Assembly (NCBI GenBank): GCA_009733575.1
Contig: ML769936.1
Span: 1-32,238, forward strand
Length of the DNA: 32,238 bases
Reading direction: 5' to 3'
Source: Gymnopus androsaceus JB14
Taxonomy: Eukaryota; Basidiomycota; Agaricomycetes; Agaricales; Omphalotaceae
The notes under the pieces are model-generated. The model was given only the letters and a program-made list of their open reading frames with translations, had not been told where the DNA came from and searched no databases. The number at the start of each line of letters is the position of its first letter. Within the stretch, counting starts at the first letter, position 1. Below, piece after piece: positions 30,702 to 32,238 of this stretch. Position numbers and translations under genes: made by a program.

Positions 30702-31240
30702 ATGGTCTACCTACTCGGAGGTTATTTCATGGACTTCAACACAACTCGTACTCTCATGAAAACCTGCGATATCGACGACAAGGGGGTGAAAGACGACCAC
30801 CTGGAATTCCCGATTAATGACTGGCTTGCAAAAACTGAACGTTTTCACGTTTTCGCTGGTGCCATACGCCATCCTGACCGAGGAACACCCAAAGACTCGG
30901 AAGATGGTATCCTACTTGTCACCCAACGTGTATGGCACGCCAGGCTCCCCGATGCGGCAGCCCGCAAGTTGATCACTCTATCGGAGGGAGAGGCGGATAA
31001 TTTGGTGAAGGAGTGGCTGCTCGCTAACGGTGTCACCGAGAAAAATATAGTGTGGGTTTGCATATGGGACACGTTTGGGATGACAAGAGGTGGAGTCCGC
31101 CCTAGACGCAATGAGATTCAAGGACCTCGAGATTACACATTCATTCACTTCAAACCAGAAGATGTTCCTCGATGGAATGAGTTGGGCAGACCTAACCCCA
31201 GAGATATGTTCACCGAAGAGGAATTTGCGCAGAGGATAGT
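30702..31240 (+). pseudogene. Unknown gene truncated by the LTR insertion
   Basis: An open frame from ATG 30702, preceded by a likely intron acceptor (GGCAATAG). About 180 codons of ordinary, folded-looking protein: MVYLLGGYFMDFNTTRTLM, FHVFAGAIRHPDRGTPKDSE, GEADNLVKEWLLANGVTEK, YTFIHFKPEDVPRWNELG. I do not recognise a family. At 31241 the reading runs into the LTR; the remaining 71 codons to 31454 change abruptly to Ser/Thr/Tyr/Phe-rich text and are LTR sequence, not native protein. The rest of the gene should lie on the far side of the retrotransposon, outside the window. Confidence 0.65.
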
Positions 31241-31732
31241 TGTTATATCCATGCGACTTCCGATACTTACAACCGACATTACCGCAATCGGTCGGCGCCG
31301 CCGAGCGATCGCCGCTAGCGAGCATCAGATAATCTTCGCAAGTTTCTATTCATTCTTATTGTTTATCCTTTCTATTACTTATTGTTCTTCTACTGAATTA
31401 ACTGTCAATACTTATTATACTTCTACTGAATACTTACTTACTTCGGCCCGATAGCTCTTTGAGTATATAAGCTAGAGTATTCTGTTTAGTAGTCTTCAGT
31501 TTAAATATCAACTTGGATAACTACTTCTCCGAAGATTACCTTTGTCAACGTCTCTATCGTTTGTCGGCCTTCCGCCGACAACGATTATTCTCTTCATTGG
31601 ACTACGCGACGTAGCGAGGGTGTTGTTAATAACTTCACCATCAGTCCACCATCTCGAGCGGCAGTCGCTATCGGTTGCTGACAATCTGTTGGCAATACTT
31701 TCCCGCCGCTTGCTCGTAGCACGCTCCTAACA
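31241..31732 (+). repeat. Long terminal repeat, 492 bp
   Basis: Bounded by TGTTA at 31241 and TAACA at 31732, a 5-bp inverted end pair with the standard TG...CA. It contains a TATA box (31464-31470). U3 is about 31241-31497, and R plus U5 about 31498-31732. U5 holds an 8-bp perfect hairpin, TTGTCGGC/GCCGACAA, at 31561-31581. The 5-bp target duplication cannot be checked because the far end is missing. Confidence 0.75.
31464..31470 (+). promoter_or_regulatory. TATA box of the LTR promoter
   Basis: TATATAA, 34 bp (start to start) before AGTTTAAATAT at 31498, which is the predicted 5' end of the element's RNA. Confidence 0.65.
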
Positions 31733-31734
31733 GT

Positions 31735-31745
31735 ATATTTAAACT
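31735..31745 (+). other. Self-primer binding site
   Basis: ATATTTAAACT lies two bases after the LTR and is the exact reverse complement of AGTTTAAATAT at 31498-31508, at the predicted transcript start. In Tf1 the first 11 nt of the RNA anneal to the primer-binding site and prime reverse transcription. No TGG-starting tRNA-type site is present here. Confidence 0.75.
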
Positions 31746-31774
31746 AATACTCGTTAACGTCGTACTTGTTCTAG

Positions 31775-32238
31775 ATGCATCGACGTCCAAGGAGAGGCCA
31801 ACCAACGGTCAATCCACCTATCATTCCTCCTAACTCCCCTACTACTCCTAATCCTTTCATCGCCAACGCTCAATCTCTTCAACCCTATCAGGAGTCAATC
31901 TCAGCGATCAGCAATACTCACCAACGTGGTAGTGGTTTCGGTCCTGCAGCAATTGCACCAACCGTAGTAACGACAGAACCCATTCAGGGTCAGCTAGGGC
32001 AAACCGATTATGAACTAACCCAAGCAGTCGATGTAAACGGTGCTCCAGTATGGATTCGCACTCCGACACGCGGTCAAATCGTCACTCTAGATGAACCGCA
32101 AGCGGTCCCTACTTCGCCGACCCCACTGTCCGCGGCGGCTGGTCATTTACGACGCCTCGCTGTCACTCCCCCAAGGGATTCTGAACGCTCCCAGACATTA
32201 ACCTATCGTCGAAACAACGGGAGCAGAACCCGAAGCAC
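31775..32238 (+). CDS. Gag-like ORF of the retrotransposon, N-terminal part
   Basis: ATG 31775 opens a frame that stays open for 154 codons to the window end. It begins MHRRPRRGQPTVNPP and is rich in Pro, Thr, Gln and Arg, like the disordered N-terminus of many fungal Gag proteins. It begins 29 bp after the primer-binding site, so little leader remains. In Tf1 relatives Gag and Pol form one long ORF; whether that holds here cannot be seen. No capsid or zinc-knuckle motif is reached. Confidence 0.7.
   Translation, partial: MHRRPRRGQPTVNPPIIPPNSPTTPNPFIANAQSLQPYQESISAISNTHQRGSGFGPAAIAPTVVTTEPIQGQLGQTDYELTQAVDVNGAPVWIRTPTRGQIVTLDEPQAVPTSPTPLSAAAGHLRRLAVTPPRDSERSQTLTYRRNNGSRTRS

Larger units (their letters stand above)
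31241..32238 (+). mobile_element. Tf1-type self-priming LTR retrotransposon, 5' end (runs off the window)
   Basis: It consists of a 492-bp LTR, a primer-binding site and the beginning of the first ORF. The priming arrangement is that of the Tf1/sushi branch of Ty3/Gypsy elements. Reverse transcriptase, integrase and the second LTR lie beyond the window, so the class rests on the priming signal. Confidence 0.75.

Noticed and set aside
31241..31454. C-terminal 71 codons of the frame starting at 30702
   Set aside because: The composition changes exactly at the TGTTA boundary and the DNA contains LTR signals, so this is LTR read-through, not native protein.

Overview
The window looks like an accessory, transposon-rich stretch of a mushroom-forming basidiomycete (Agaricomycetes). 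Evidence: a CxC2-KDZ transposase, two FunK1-type fungal kinases, an F-box/leucine-rich gene, a self-priming LTR retrotransposon, and many 45-75 nt GT-AG introns with CTAAC/CTGAC-like branch sites. No tRNA, rRNA, CRISPR array or bacterial-type operon was seen. Exon structures were worked out by hand from frame continuity and family resemblance, without alignments.

Layout. 1-2.4 kb: end of a low-complexity protein, a minisatellite, then gene debris. 2.46-5.87 kb: KDZ transposase, decayed in its 5' third but fully open in its 3' two thirds, followed by a second minisatellite. 6.3-7.77 kb: mostly non-coding, with a WD40-like scrap. 7.77-12.24 kb: the best preserved part, a five-exon kinase-like gene (minus) and a three-exon F-box gene (plus), head to head with only 59 bp between start codons. 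12.7-15.1 kb: remains of an XRN-type 5'-3' exoribonuclease gene, split by about 1.5 kb. 15.7-16.95 kb: FunK1 pseudogene. 17.77-22.49 kb: an inverted pair of paralogous four-exon genes of unknown function. The left copy is open apart from a shifted tail. The right copy has a nonsense codon, a 646-bp CACTA-like element in intron 1 and a 244-bp Tc1/mariner-type MITE just upstream. 22.99-24.59 kb: four-exon gene with one frame break. 27.18-29.39 kb: second FunK1 gene, with its lesions confined to exon 1. 29.49-29.98 kb: small PD-(D/E)xK nuclease-like gene. 30.70-31.24 kb: an unknown gene cut off by an LTR. 31.24 kb to the end: LTR and start of the gag-like ORF of a retrotransposon whose 11-nt primer-binding site is exactly complementary to the predicted 5' end of its own RNA, as in Tf1.

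How it fits together. Most genes belong to rapidly expanding basidiomycete families (kinase-like, F-box, nuclease-like), and many are caught in the act of decay. The strongest observations are the self-primed LTR, the inverted gene pair in which each copy supplies an intact comparison for the other's damage (including an empty site for the CACTA-like insertion), and the compact head-to-head kinase/F-box pair.
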